Origin: Streptomyces zagrosensis
GTDB lineage: Bacteria > Actinomycetota > Actinomycetes > Streptomycetales > Streptomycetaceae
Direction: 5' to 3'
Length of the DNA stretch: 64,000 nucleotides
Assembly (NCBI RefSeq): GCF_014203645.1
Contig: NZ_JACHJL010000013.1
Location: 62,001 to 126,000, forward strand
How positions within the stretch are numbered: the first letter of the stretch is position 1; the number at the start of each line of letters is the position of its first letter. A program made the translations under genes and the position numbers. A model generated the notes under the pieces. That model saw nothing but the letters and a program-made list of their open reading frames with translations, made no database searches and was not told the origin of the DNA. Shown here piece after piece: positions 18,140-26,016 of the stretch.

Positions 18140-19384
18140 GTGACGGTACGGGCGAACCGTGCGCGGGCGGCACTTGGGGTGGTGGTCGCGTGGGCGGCCC
18201 TGATCGGCGGCGGCTTGGTCACCGCGCCAGCGGCGAGCGGAGCCGACGCCGCCCCGCACGTCACCCATCGCGCGTCTCTCGCGCCGGGGGTGGAGTATCG
18301 GGAATTTTCGGTGCCCTCCTCTCACGGCACCGCCTACGGGCACCTGCTCTCGATCGATCTGCGGACGCCGGGGCTCTCGCTCGACCTGGTCTATCCAGGA
18401 GCGGTGGGCGCGCGGGCGCCCCTATCTCAACTGGCGGGTGATCGAGGTGCGATGGCCGCGGTCAACGGCGACTTCTTCAACATCAGCGAGACCCAGCATC
18501 CGGGCGTGGAGGCCACCGGCGCCCCGGTGGGGCCCGCCATCGCGGCCGGCCACCGGCTCAAGGGTGCCGTGCCGCAAGGCCAGCGGTTCGGTCCCAAGCT
18601 GCCGCCGGGCACCGGCACCGAGGACGTCATCGCGGTGGGCCAAAACCGCACCGCGCGGCTGGACCGGTTGCAACTGCACGGCACGGTACGTACGCCGCGG
18701 GGCTCGCTGGCGCTGCGTGGCCTCAATCAGTACGCGCTGGCGGAGGGCGGCATCGGGGCGTACACCGCGGCGTGGGGTCAGACCTCGCGAGTCCGCGCGA
18801 CGTGCGGCACCGACACCAACCGTGCGGCACCTTGCAGCCAAGAGACCTACGAGGTGACGGTGCGTAAGGGCCGGGTGAGTGAGGTGTCACCCACGCCGGG
18901 GCGCGGCCCGGTGGCCCGGGATTCCGTAGTGCTGGTGGGGCGTGAGGCGGGCGCCGCGTCATTGCGCGGGCTGCGGGTGGGCGACCGAGTGTCGGTACGG
19001 CACGCGCTGGAGGCCAGCCGCCCCGGCCCGGTGGCCTTCGCGGTGGGCGGATATCCGATCGCGCGCGGGCATCGTCCCCTAGACGGCTTGGACGCCGCCA
19101 CGCCCGCCGTGCGTTCGGCCGCGGGCATCGGGGAGGGTGGGCGGCATATGTACTTGCTGTCCCTGGACGGCCGTCCGCAGTATCGCTCCGGGTTGACCAT
19201 CGCTGAGTTGGCGGGCCTGATGCTGGAGTTGGGCGCCGATGACGCGGTGAACCTCGACGGCGGGGGCTCATCGACCATGGTGACGCGTGAGCCGGGTGCA
19301 CCACAGCCAACGGTGCGCAACAACCCGTCCGGGGGCGGCGAACGCCCGGTGCCCAACGGGATCGGAGTATTTACCAGAATTTAA
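18140..19384 (+). CDS. Secreted phosphodiester glycosidase (NAGPA domain)
   Basis: 414 residues from GTG 18140, chosen because GGAGGAAAG lies immediately upstream and a signal peptide follows ('ALGVVVAWAALIGGGLVT...ASGADA'). The NAGPA fold (PF09992) is indicated by 'MAAVNGDFFNISETQHPGVE', 'AVGGYPIARG' and 'MLELGADDAVNLDGGGSSTM', the last being the characteristic metal/catalytic stretch. Relatives cleave N-acetylglucosamine from phosphodiester-linked sugars, so a role on cell-wall phosphosugars is plausible. The region just upstream (18084-18120) is a run of CAGCAGCCAGCAGT-like triplets. It ends about 120 bases before the first encapsulin gene; whether the two are co-transcribed is unclear. 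Confidence 0.85.
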   Translation: MTVRANRARAALGVVVAWAALIGGGLVTAPAASGADAAPHVTHRASLAPGVEYREFSVPSSHGTAYGHLLSIDLRTPGLSLDLVYPGAVGARAPLSQLAGDRGAMAAVNGDFFNISETQHPGVEATGAPVGPAIAAGHRLKGAVPQGQRFGPKLPPGTGTEDVIAVGQNRTARLDRLQLHGTVRTPRGSLALRGLNQYALAEGGIGAYTAAWGQTSRVRATCGTDTNRAAPCSQETYEVTVRKGRVSEVSPTPGRGPVARDSVVLVGREAGAASLRGLRVGDRVSVRHALEASRPGPVAFAVGGYPIARGHRPLDGLDAATPAVRSAAGIGEGGRHMYLLSLDGRPQYRSGLTIAELAGLMLELGADDAVNLDGGGSSTMVTREPGAPQPTVRNNPSGGGERPVPNGIGVFTRI

Positions 19385-19504
19385 CCGATTCCCCTATGCC
19401 ACTCTTTCGAGTGAATACAGCCCCTATTGCGCACTGGTATCTTCGGAGGCGCTGAGCGGATTATCTTTCCGCGTGTTCATATCGGGGTTGGGTGGGCATT
19501 TACG

Positions 19505-20917
19505 ATGACAACGTCAGTGGAATCGAGTTCGGCGGAAGCCGAGGGGCAGCCATCACGACTGAGCCTGAGTACGGCAGCCGCACGGCAACTCGCCACGACG
19601 ACCAAAACAGTTCCGCAAATGCAGGGAATCACCTCGCGGTGGTTGCTGCGGGTGCTGCCATGGGTTTCCGTGTCCAGCGGTACCTACCGAGTTAACCGAA
19701 GGCTCAGCTATACGGTCGGGGACGGCCGTATCACGTTTTCCACCACCGGCGCCGAGGTTCGGGTCATTCCGCCCGAGTTGCGCGAATTATCACTACTGCG
19801 CGATGTGACCGCGGACGCCGCACTCACTACGCTCGCCGATCGCTTCAGTCAGCGCGACTTCGCGCCGGGCGATGTCCTGGTCGAGGCCGGCCAGCGTGCG
19901 GACCAGGTGGTGCTGATCGCGCACGGCAAGCTGAACAAGATCGGCACCGGCAAGTACGGCGACGATGTCGTCCTTGGCGTGGTCGCCGATGGCGACCACG
20001 TGGGCGCCGATGCGCTGGTGGGGCCCGACCAGGATTGGCCGTACACGCTCAAGGCGCTGACCAGCGGCACCGTGCTGACCCTGACTCGGGAATCGTTTCA
20101 GCGCGTCGTCAGCGACGACGCAGAGCTGAGCGCCCACATCGAGCGCTTTCTACACGAGGGCCAACTGCCGCGAAACGCACAGGGGGAGGCAGAGGTCGCA
20201 GTCTCCGCTGGCCACATCGGTGAGCCGGTGCTAGACGGCACCTTCGTGGACTACGAGCTGGCGCCCAGGGAGCATCCACTCAGCGTCGCCCAGACCGTGC
20301 TGCGCGTGCACACCCGGGTGGCCGACCTCTACAACGATCCGATGAACCAGGTCGAGGAACAACTGCGGCTCACCATCGAAGCGCTCCGCGAACGCCAAGA
20401 GCACGAGATGGTCAACAACCGCGACTTCGGCCTGCTCCACAACGCCGACCTCACCCAGCGCATCCACACCCGCACCGGCCCGCCAACCCCCGACGACCTC
20501 GACGAGCTGCTGGCCACCGTGTGGAAGGACCCGAGCGTCATCCTGGCCCATCCTCGGGCCATCGCAGCCATGGCCCGGCAATTCAATGCGCGGGGCATCT
20601 ATCCGCAGAGCATCGACTACTGCGGCCACGCCGTGCCGGCCTGGCGGGGGGTTCCCGTACTCCCCTGCAACAAGATCGGGGTCAGCGACAGCGGCACAAC
20701 CTCGATCCTCGTGATGCGCACCGGCCAGGAGAGGCAGGGTGTGATCGGGCTCCAGCCCACCGCCTTGCCCGATGAATTCCAGCCAGGCCTTTCGGTCCGC
20801 TTCATGGGCATCAGCGAGCAGGCCATCATGTCGTATCTCGTCAGCGCCTACTACTCCGCTGCCGTCCTCGTGCCCGACGCGCTCGGCATCCTTGAAGACG
20901 TAGAAATCGGCCGCTGA
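19505..20917 (+). CDS. Family 2B encapsulin shell protein, paralogue 1 (EshA-type)
   Basis: 470 residues from ATG 19505. The N-arm and HK97-like parts ('LSTAAARQLATTTKTVPQMQ', 'SRWLLRVLPWVSVSSGTYRVN') flank an inserted cyclic-nucleotide-binding-like domain at about 95-215 ('FAPGDVLVEAGQRADQVVL', 'LGVVADGDHVG'). The rest ('EPVLDGTFVDYELAPRE', 'EHEMVNNRDFGLLHNADLT', 'YLVSAYYSAAVLVPDALGIL') is shell. Family 2B proteins self-assemble into icosahedral protein compartments; the Streptomyces griseus relative EshA affects sporogenic hyphae and secondary metabolism. The cNMP-domain motif FGE is changed to VGA here. Codon 95 is TTA, so translation should need the bldA tRNA. The ribosome binding site is weak. 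No cargo gene is adjacent. Confidence 0.92.
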   Translation: MTTSVESSSAEAEGQPSRLSLSTAAARQLATTTKTVPQMQGITSRWLLRVLPWVSVSSGTYRVNRRLSYTVGDGRITFSTTGAEVRVIPPELRELSLLRDVTADAALTTLADRFSQRDFAPGDVLVEAGQRADQVVLIAHGKLNKIGTGKYGDDVVLGVVADGDHVGADALVGPDQDWPYTLKALTSGTVLTLTRESFQRVVSDDAELSAHIERFLHEGQLPRNAQGEAEVAVSAGHIGEPVLDGTFVDYELAPREHPLSVAQTVLRVHTRVADLYNDPMNQVEEQLRLTIEALRERQEHEMVNNRDFGLLHNADLTQRIHTRTGPPTPDDLDELLATVWKDPSVILAHPRAIAAMARQFNARGIYPQSIDYCGHAVPAWRGVPVLPCNKIGVSDSGTTSILVMRTGQERQGVIGLQPTALPDEFQPGLSVRFMGISEQAIMSYLVSAYYSAAVLVPDALGILEDVEIGR

Positions 20918-20918
20918 C

Positions 20919-20947
20919 CCGCTCGCCGCACCATCGCGAGCGGTTTT
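20919..20947 (+). terminator. Terminator between the two encapsulin genes
   Basis: A perfect 8-bp stem, CCGCTCGC / GCGAGCGG, with a 9-base loop is followed directly by TTTTA, two bases after the first encapsulin stop. This is one of the few hairpins in the window with a real T-run. Confidence 0.75.
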
Positions 20948-20987
20948 ATGCGCAATCGTACGTCGTTAAAGAAAGGTTGTTTCACAT

Positions 20988-22391
20988 ATGACGACTTCCG
21001 TGGAATCGGGTCCGGCCTCCGAGGGTGAGCAGCAGCTCAGCTTGGGCACGGCAGCCGCACGTAATCTGGCCACGACGACCAAGTCCGTCCCACAGATGCA
21101 GGCCATCTCGTCGCGGTGGCTGCTGCGGGTGCTGCCGTGGGTTCAGGTCCAGGCTGGTACGTACCGGGTGAACCGGCGGCTGACGCACACCGTGGGGGAT
21201 GGCCGGGTCGAGTTCATCACCACGGGGGCCGAGGTTCGGGTCATTCCGGCGGAGCTGGGCGAGTTGCCGCTACTGCGCAGCTTTGCGGATGCCTCGGCGC
21301 TTGAAGCGCTGGCCGGGGGCTTTGAGCAGCAGGAGTTCGACGCGGGCAGCGTGCTGGTAGAGGCCGGCCAGCGTGCGGACCAGGTGGTGCTGATCGCGCA
21401 CGGCAAGCTCAATAAGATCGGCACCGGCAAGTACGGCGATGAGACCGTGCTCGGCGTGCTCGCCGATGGCGATTACTTCGGGGAGCGCACCCCGTTGGAC
21501 GCGGACGCCATCTGGGAGTACACCGTTAAGGCCGTCACCCGGTGCACCGTGCTCACCTTGCCTCGGCAGACCTTCCAGACCATCGCCGAGCGGCATTCCA
21601 CGCTCTCTGCGCACACCGAAGCGTTCGCAGCCCGGCCCGAACTGCCCACCAACAAGCGCGGAGAGGCCAACATTGCGGTGGCCTCGGGGCACATCGGTGA
21701 GCCGGTACTTGACGGCACCTTCGTGGACTACGAGCTGGCGCCCAGGGAGTACGAGCTCAGCGTCGCTCAGACCGTGCTGCGCGTGCACACCCGGGTGGCC
21801 GACCTCTACAACGAGCCGATGAACCAGGTCGAGGAACAACTGCGACTCACCGTCGAGGCGCTCCGCGAACGCCAAGAGCACGAGATGGTCAACAACCGCG
21901 ACTTCGGCCTGCTCCACAACGCCGACCTCACCCAGCGCATCCACACCCGCACCGGCCCGCCGACCCCCGACGACCTCGACGAGCTGCTGTCACGGCGCCG
22001 TAAGACGCAGTACCTGCTGGCGAACCCGCGCACCATCGCAGCGTTCGGTCGGGAGTGCAGCAGCCGCGGACTGTATCCGCAGGGCATCGACTTCATGGGC
22101 TCCACGGTGCGGGCTTGGCGCGGGGTGCCGCTCCTGCCCTGCAACAAGATTCCGATCAGCAACACCGGCACCAGCTCGATCCTCGCCATGCGCACCGGTG
22201 AGGCCGATCAGGGCGTGGTCGGACTGCATCAGACCGGCATTCCGGATGAGTATCAGCCGAGCCTCAACGTCCGGTTCATGGGCATCAACGAGCAGGCCGT
22301 CTCCTCCTATCTCGTCAGCGCCTACTACTCCGCTGCCGTCCTGGTCCCGGACGCGCTCGGCATCTTGGAGGACGTCGAGATCGGCCGCTGA
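20988..22391 (+). CDS. Family 2B encapsulin shell protein, paralogue 2 (EshA-type)
   Basis: 467 residues from ATG 20988, with AAAGAAAGG about ten bases upstream. Architecture matches paralogue 1: N-arm 'LSLGTAAARNLATTTKSVPQ', shell start 'RWLLRVLPWVQVQAGTYRVN', inserted cNMP-binding-like domain at about 92-212 and shell remainder ending 'LVPDALGILEDVEIGR'. The cassette 'GDYFGERTPLD' keeps FGE, unlike paralogue 1, but lacks the Arg that usually holds the cyclic phosphate. There is no TTA codon. A 104-bp block is identical at the DNA level to paralogue 1. Two-shell family 2B systems occur in Streptomyces with terpene cyclase cargo; no such gene is nearby, so the contents of this compartment are unknown. 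Confidence 0.93.
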   Translation: MTTSVESGPASEGEQQLSLGTAAARNLATTTKSVPQMQAISSRWLLRVLPWVQVQAGTYRVNRRLTHTVGDGRVEFITTGAEVRVIPAELGELPLLRSFADASALEALAGGFEQQEFDAGSVLVEAGQRADQVVLIAHGKLNKIGTGKYGDETVLGVLADGDYFGERTPLDADAIWEYTVKAVTRCTVLTLPRQTFQTIAERHSTLSAHTEAFAARPELPTNKRGEANIAVASGHIGEPVLDGTFVDYELAPREYELSVAQTVLRVHTRVADLYNEPMNQVEEQLRLTVEALRERQEHEMVNNRDFGLLHNADLTQRIHTRTGPPTPDDLDELLSRRRKTQYLLANPRTIAAFGRECSSRGLYPQGIDFMGSTVRAWRGVPLLPCNKIPISNTGTSSILAMRTGEADQGVVGLHQTGIPDEYQPSLNVRFMGINEQAVSSYLVSAYYSAAVLVPDALGILEDVEIGR

Positions 22392-22412
22392 GGCAACCGC
22401 ACCCGATGACGT

Positions 22413-22453
22413 AGCCGTAGCGGACCGGTGGATGATGCCGGTCCGCTACGGCT
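22413..22453. terminator. Long hairpin ending the encapsulin pair
   Basis: A perfect 16-bp stem (AGCCGTAGCGGACCGG and its complement) with a 9-base loop lies 22 bases after the second encapsulin stop. Its right arm includes the stop codon of the convergent small membrane protein gene, so it probably acts on both strands. Confidence 0.75.
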
Positions 22454-22655
22454 GCACGCTGTTGACGAACTCGGCCGTGGTCGTCAGCCCTTCGTTGATG
22501 GAGGGCGCCATGCTGCTGCTCGCGAGATAGAAGCCCAACAGGGCGCAGACAACGGCGTGTGAGACCCGCAGGTTCCCACCACGGAGGAAGGTCACCGTGA
22601 GGACAATGAGCAACAGGAGGACGGAAATCGAGATGACCACGGCGCTCCAGAGCAT
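22446..22655 (-). CDS. Small two-helix membrane protein, unknown
   Basis: 69 residues from MLWSAVVISISVLLLL; an upstream open frame adds Arg-rich residues and is less likely. Two hydrophobic segments, 'VVISISVLLLLIVLTVTFL' and 'VSHAVVCALLGFYLASSSMA', are joined by a short basic turn 'RGGNLR', so a hairpin with the loop in the cytoplasm is likely. The tail 'PSINEGLTTTAEFVNSVQP' is polar. Similar small proteins occur in actinomycetes without a known role. It converges on the second encapsulin gene and its stop codon lies within the shared terminator hairpin. Confidence 0.65.
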   Translation of the reverse strand: MLWSAVVISISVLLLLIVLTVTFLRGGNLRVSHAVVCALLGFYLASSSMAPSINEGLTTTAEFVNSVQP

Positions 22656-22847
22656 GTCGGCACATGGGCTGATCGACCGGGCGACGATCAGTCGATAGTT
22701 TCCCCTATGCCGGTTACGCCCTAAGAAACGTAGATGTGCTCCATACGAGTGTCGTTCGCCGGTTCGACCCGCGGAGCGCGGCGCCCGGCACCTTGGGGCG
22801 GGCACGAGGAGCCAGGCCAGGCGCGGCAGGTCTGTGGATGATCATGA

Positions 22848-22877
22848 GTTGGGCCTAACTCGTCAACTCGGCCCAAC
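22848..22877 (-). terminator. Hairpin at the end of the nik operon
   Basis: An 8-bp perfect stem GTTGGGCC / GGCCCAAC with a 14-base loop spans the last codons and stop of nikE. It may terminate the operon; no T-run follows. Confidence 0.4.
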
Positions 22878-23511
22878 CGACCGTGCGGTCACACCAGCGG
22901 GTGAGCAGCGTGCGGTCGTGGCCAACGGCCAGCAACCCGGCGCCGCTCTCGCGCCGGTACTCCTCCACCACATGCACCAGGGCGGCGGTGGTCGAAGCAT
23001 CCAGCATCGCCGTCATCTCATCACAAATCAGCCAGCGCGGGCTCAGCGCAAGGGCACGGGCCAGGCAGGCGCGCTGCAACTGCCCGTCGCTGACCTCGTG
23101 CGGGCGACGGTCGAGAAGGTCGGCACCGAGACCGACTCGACGCGCCAACTCGGCGGTGCGCGTGGTCGCTTCGCTGCCGTGCCCCGTGGCACGCAACGGC
23201 TCTGCTATCAGGTCGGCGAGCGCCAGCCGTGGATCGGCGGACAAGCGCGGCTGCTGGAAGATGACGCCGTACGCGGTGCGTTGGGCGCGGGGGGCCCGGT
23301 GCCGCCAACCACGCGCCCGATCGCCGTCGAGGATGACCTGGCCCGCGAGGGGCCGGTGCAGCAGGGCGGCGACTCGGGCCAGCGTGGACTTGCCGCAGCC
23401 GCTGGGCCCGAGCAGCCCCAATGCTTCTCCGTCCGCGATGCGCAGCGAGACCCCTCGTACCACCGGGGAACGCCGTTCATATCCGGCCGTGATGTCGCGG
23501 AGCTCAAGCAT
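22855..23511 (-). CDS. nikE: ABC transporter ATPase, nickel/peptide type (NikE-like)
   Basis: 218 residues from MLELRDITAGYERR; the start overlaps the end of nikD by 8 bp. Walker A 'GPSGCGKS' at about 35-42, Q-loop 'VIFQQPRLSADPR', signature 'EVSDGQLQRACLARAL' (an SDGQ variant of LSGGQ), Walker B 'WLICDEMTAMLD' and the switch His in 'LLAVGHDRTLL' are all present. It is shorter than NikD and lacks the C-terminal oligopeptide-transporter extension. It should form the ATPase heterodimer with NikD. Nickel rather than peptide as substrate is inferred from the Nur-like site upstream of the operon. Confidence 0.75.
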   Translation of the reverse strand: MLELRDITAGYERRSPVVRGVSLRIADGEALGLLGPSGCGKSTLARVAALLHRPLAGQVILDGDRARGWRHRAPRAQRTAYGVIFQQPRLSADPRLALADLIAEPLRATGHGSEATTRTAELARRVGLGADLLDRRPHEVSDGQLQRACLARALALSPRWLICDEMTAMLDASTTAALVHVVEEYRRESGAGLLAVGHDRTLLTRWCDRTVGWAELTS

Positions 23512-24844
23512 GGTGGGCCTCGTTGGTACGCGGTCCAGAATCGGATGCGATGGTGCCCGGTCCGCCGTCGTCGGGGAGTGTGGCACGCGGCTTGTCTGCG
23601 ACGGAGCACGGGGCGCTCGCGGGGCCGGCCTCGGCTCGTTGCCCGGGGCCGGCCAGGGGCGCGCGGTAGGCGGGCGGCGGCGCGTGATGGCAGGCCACGC
23701 CGTCGGTGAGCGTCGGGAGGGTGGCGCACTGGTCGTTCGCCTGGTCGCAGCGGGGTGCGAAGGAACAGCCGGGTGGGAGGTGGCCGAGCTCCGGGGGCAT
23801 GCCGGCGATCGGCGTAAACGAGCGCTCGGGCAGGGCATCGAGCAACCGCCGGGCGTAGGGGTGGCGGGGGCCGGGGGCGCCGAAGAAGTCGCGTGCGTCG
23901 GAAAGCTCCACGATCCGGCCCGCATACATCACGGCGACGCGATCGGCGACGCGCTGCGCGGCGGCCAGGTCATGGGTGATCATCAGCAGCGCGCGGGCCT
24001 GCGGCACGGGCCTGGAGACTGTGTCCGCGGCAGGGTCGGCACCTCGGTCACTGCTCATGGCCGTGTCGCGCGCGCCTGTTCCGGCGGCCGGGCCCGGGCT
24101 GGTCGCAGGGCCTGCGGCGGTCGCAGCGTCCGCGTCAGGCGCAGCGTTCGACGCGCATGCCGGGTCCTGGACGGGTGCGGGGGTCGGGGCGCGTGCGGGA
24201 GTCGGGGAGATATGGCGGCGGAGTTCGTCCACCGTGTGCTCCACGAGGTCGCGGTCAAGGCCAGTGGTCGGCTCGTCCGCAAGCAGCAGCGCGGCGTCGC
24301 CGACCAGTGCGAGGGCGGTCGCTGCGCGTTGGGCCAGGCCGCCGGAGAGCTGGTGCGGATAGCGATCGAGGTGATCGGCTGGGAACGCGGCCCGCTCGGC
24401 TGCCGTCTCGGCCGCGCGGCGTAGTCGCGGGCGGCGGATACGAGTCAACTCCCGCACCGTCTCCTCCAGTTGGGCGCGCACGGTGCGAACCGGTGTGAGG
24501 TGGGCGGCTGGGCTCTGCGGGATGAGGCCGACCCGCCGGCCGCGGATGGTGCGGGACAGCACCTGTTCACCGGCGGTCAAAAGCTCGACCGGCTCCGTAC
24601 CGGCCGGGCCGCCGAGGTGGGCGGTACCGGCCGTCTCGGCGTTGCCCGGCAGCAGTCCCAGCAGGGCGGAAGCCAGTACGGACTTGCCGCAGCCGCTCTC
24701 CCCCACCAGGGCCAGGCATTCGCCGGGCCGCAGCTCGAAGGTGGCATCGGATACGGCAGCGATGTACTGGCCGCCGCGCATCCGGAAGCGGACCGAAAGA
24801 CCGGTCACGGCGAGGACTGGGGACTGCTCGTCGGGCCTTGTCAC
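23504..24844 (-). CDS. nikD: ABC transporter ATPase, nickel/peptide type (NikD-like) with internal insertion
   Basis: 446 residues from a GTG whose last bases form the GTGA overlap with nikC. Walker A 'GESGCGKS' (48-55), Q-loop Gln 110 in 'VGLIPQSPAAHLTPVRT', signature 'LSGG' (166-169), Walker B 'LLLADEPTTGLD' and switch His 291 are intact. The C-terminal oligopeptide-type extension has its Cys pattern 'PPGCSFAPRCDQANDQC'. Odd: about 65 Ala/Pro/Thr/Asp-rich residues (about 214-281) are inserted between the D-loop helix and the strand leading to the switch His. The last about 60 residues are also disordered. Catalytic elements look functional despite the insertion. Confidence 0.78.
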   Translation of the reverse strand: MTRPDEQSPVLAVTGLSVRFRMRGGQYIAAVSDATFELRPGECLALVGESGCGKSVLASALLGLLPGNAETAGTAHLGGPAGTEPVELLTAGEQVLSRTIRGRRVGLIPQSPAAHLTPVRTVRAQLEETVRELTRIRRPRLRRAAETAAERAAFPADHLDRYPHQLSGGLAQRAATALALVGDAALLLADEPTTGLDRDLVEHTVDELRRHISPTPARAPTPAPVQDPACASNAAPDADAATAAGPATSPGPAAGTGARDTAMSSDRGADPAADTVSRPVPQARALLMITHDLAAAQRVADRVAVMYAGRIVELSDARDFFGAPGPRHPYARRLLDALPERSFTPIAGMPPELGHLPPGCSFAPRCDQANDQCATLPTLTDGVACHHAPPPAYRAPLAGPGQRAEAGPASAPCSVADKPRATLPDDGGPGTIASDSGPRTNEAHHA

Positions 24845-26016
24845 AGCGTCAGCTCCGATCGGCGGCGCGGATTGATGCGTTCTCGCCAGGCCCCGGCGAG
24901 GCCCGCGATGGCGAGCGTGGGGATGATGATCAGCAACCCGGGGAAGAGCGTCGGCCACCAGTCGCCAGCGAGCAGCGAACTCCGCGCGCTCTGCACCATC
25001 GCGCCAAGGCTCGCCTCGTGGCTGGGCAGGCCGAGGCCGAGGAAGGAGAGCGCGGATTCGTGCCAGATGGCGTGCGGCACCATCAGCACGGCGGCGAGCC
25101 CGGCCTGCGGCAACACCGCGGGCAGCAGGTGGCGCACGGCGACACGCAGCCGCGACGCCCCGCCGGAGATGGCCGCCTCCACATAGGGCCGGGTGCGTAG
25201 CGACAGCAGTTCGGCGCGGACGATGCGGGCGGTGGACAGCCAGTGGGTGAGCCCCACCGAGATCACCACCGGCCAGACGCCGGGCCGGAACATCGCCACG
25301 ATGAAGATGCCGAGCAGCAGATGCGGAACCGAGGAGAAGACGTCCACGAGCCGCATCACCAGGCGGTCGGCCCAGCCTCCGAGCGCTCCGGCGAGGGCGC
25401 CCACGGCGGTGCCAATCACGGTGGCGGCAAGGGCGGCCACGACGCCGACCAGGAGCGACACGCGCAGCCCGTACACGCAGCGCAACAGCAGGTCGCGGCC
25501 CACATCGTCGGTGCCGAAGGGGTGTTCGAGCGAGGGGGCGCGCAATTTGTCGGCCAGGTGGACGGCCTGTTCATCGAGCGGGAAGAGCAGCGGGACGAAG
25601 AGGACGGTCAAGGCGATGGCCGCGACGAGCCCGGCGCTGATCGCTGCGCGCAGCGCATGGCCGCCCCGGCGCGTACGGGAAACAGCGGCCCGCCAACCGG
25701 AGGTGCCCGAGGCGTTGGGCCCCGGCCCGGCCGCGGCGATCGAACCGGTGTCGGTACCCGCCCCCGGGTGGGCCGGCGGAGCGGGCGCGTTGTAGGGCGC
25801 GGGTGCAGCGGGTGCAGCGGGCGAGGCCGGCGGCGCCCCGGTGGGGGCACGAACCACGTTCGGGGCGGGCACGCCCTTGCGTAGGGCGTCACGCTCGCTC
25901 GCGCGCTCGCAGGCCCGGTCGGTGGAGCCGTCGTGATCGCTGGAGCAACCCTGCCCGTGGCCGTTACCGTTGCCGTGGCCGTTGCCCCGGTCGTGGACCC
26001 GATCATGATCAGCCAT
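24841..26016 (-). CDS. nikC: ABC transporter permease (NikC-like) with His-containing N-terminal extension
   Basis: 391 residues, overlapping nikB by 8 bp. The permease core starts near residue 115 and matches the OppC/NikC family: 'HPFGTDDVGRDLLLRCVYGLR', the EAA loop 'RPYVEAAISGGASRLRVAVRHLLP', and 'ESALSFLGLGLPSHEASLGAMV'. About five to six membrane helices are expected. Odd: the first about 110 residues are a disordered cytoplasmic extension beginning with a His/Gly/Asn/Asp-rich segment, 'DHDRVHDRGNGHGNGNGHGQ', with His at 4, 8, 14, 20 and 28, then Ala/Pro repeats. Such a run could bind Ni(II), which would fit the operon, but low-complexity drift is an alternative. Confidence 0.78.
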   Translation of the reverse strand: MADHDRVHDRGNGHGNGNGHGQGCSSDHDGSTDRACERASERDALRKGVPAPNVVRAPTGAPPASPAAPAAPAPYNAPAPPAHPGAGTDTGSIAAAGPGPNASGTSGWRAAVSRTRRGGHALRAAISAGLVAAIALTVLFVPLLFPLDEQAVHLADKLRAPSLEHPFGTDDVGRDLLLRCVYGLRVSLLVGVVAALAATVIGTAVGALAGALGGWADRLVMRLVDVFSSVPHLLLGIFIVAMFRPGVWPVVISVGLTHWLSTARIVRAELLSLRTRPYVEAAISGGASRLRVAVRHLLPAVLPQAGLAAVLMVPHAIWHESALSFLGLGLPSHEASLGAMVQSARSSLLAGDWWPTLFPGLLIIIPTLAIAGLAGAWRERINPRRRSELTL

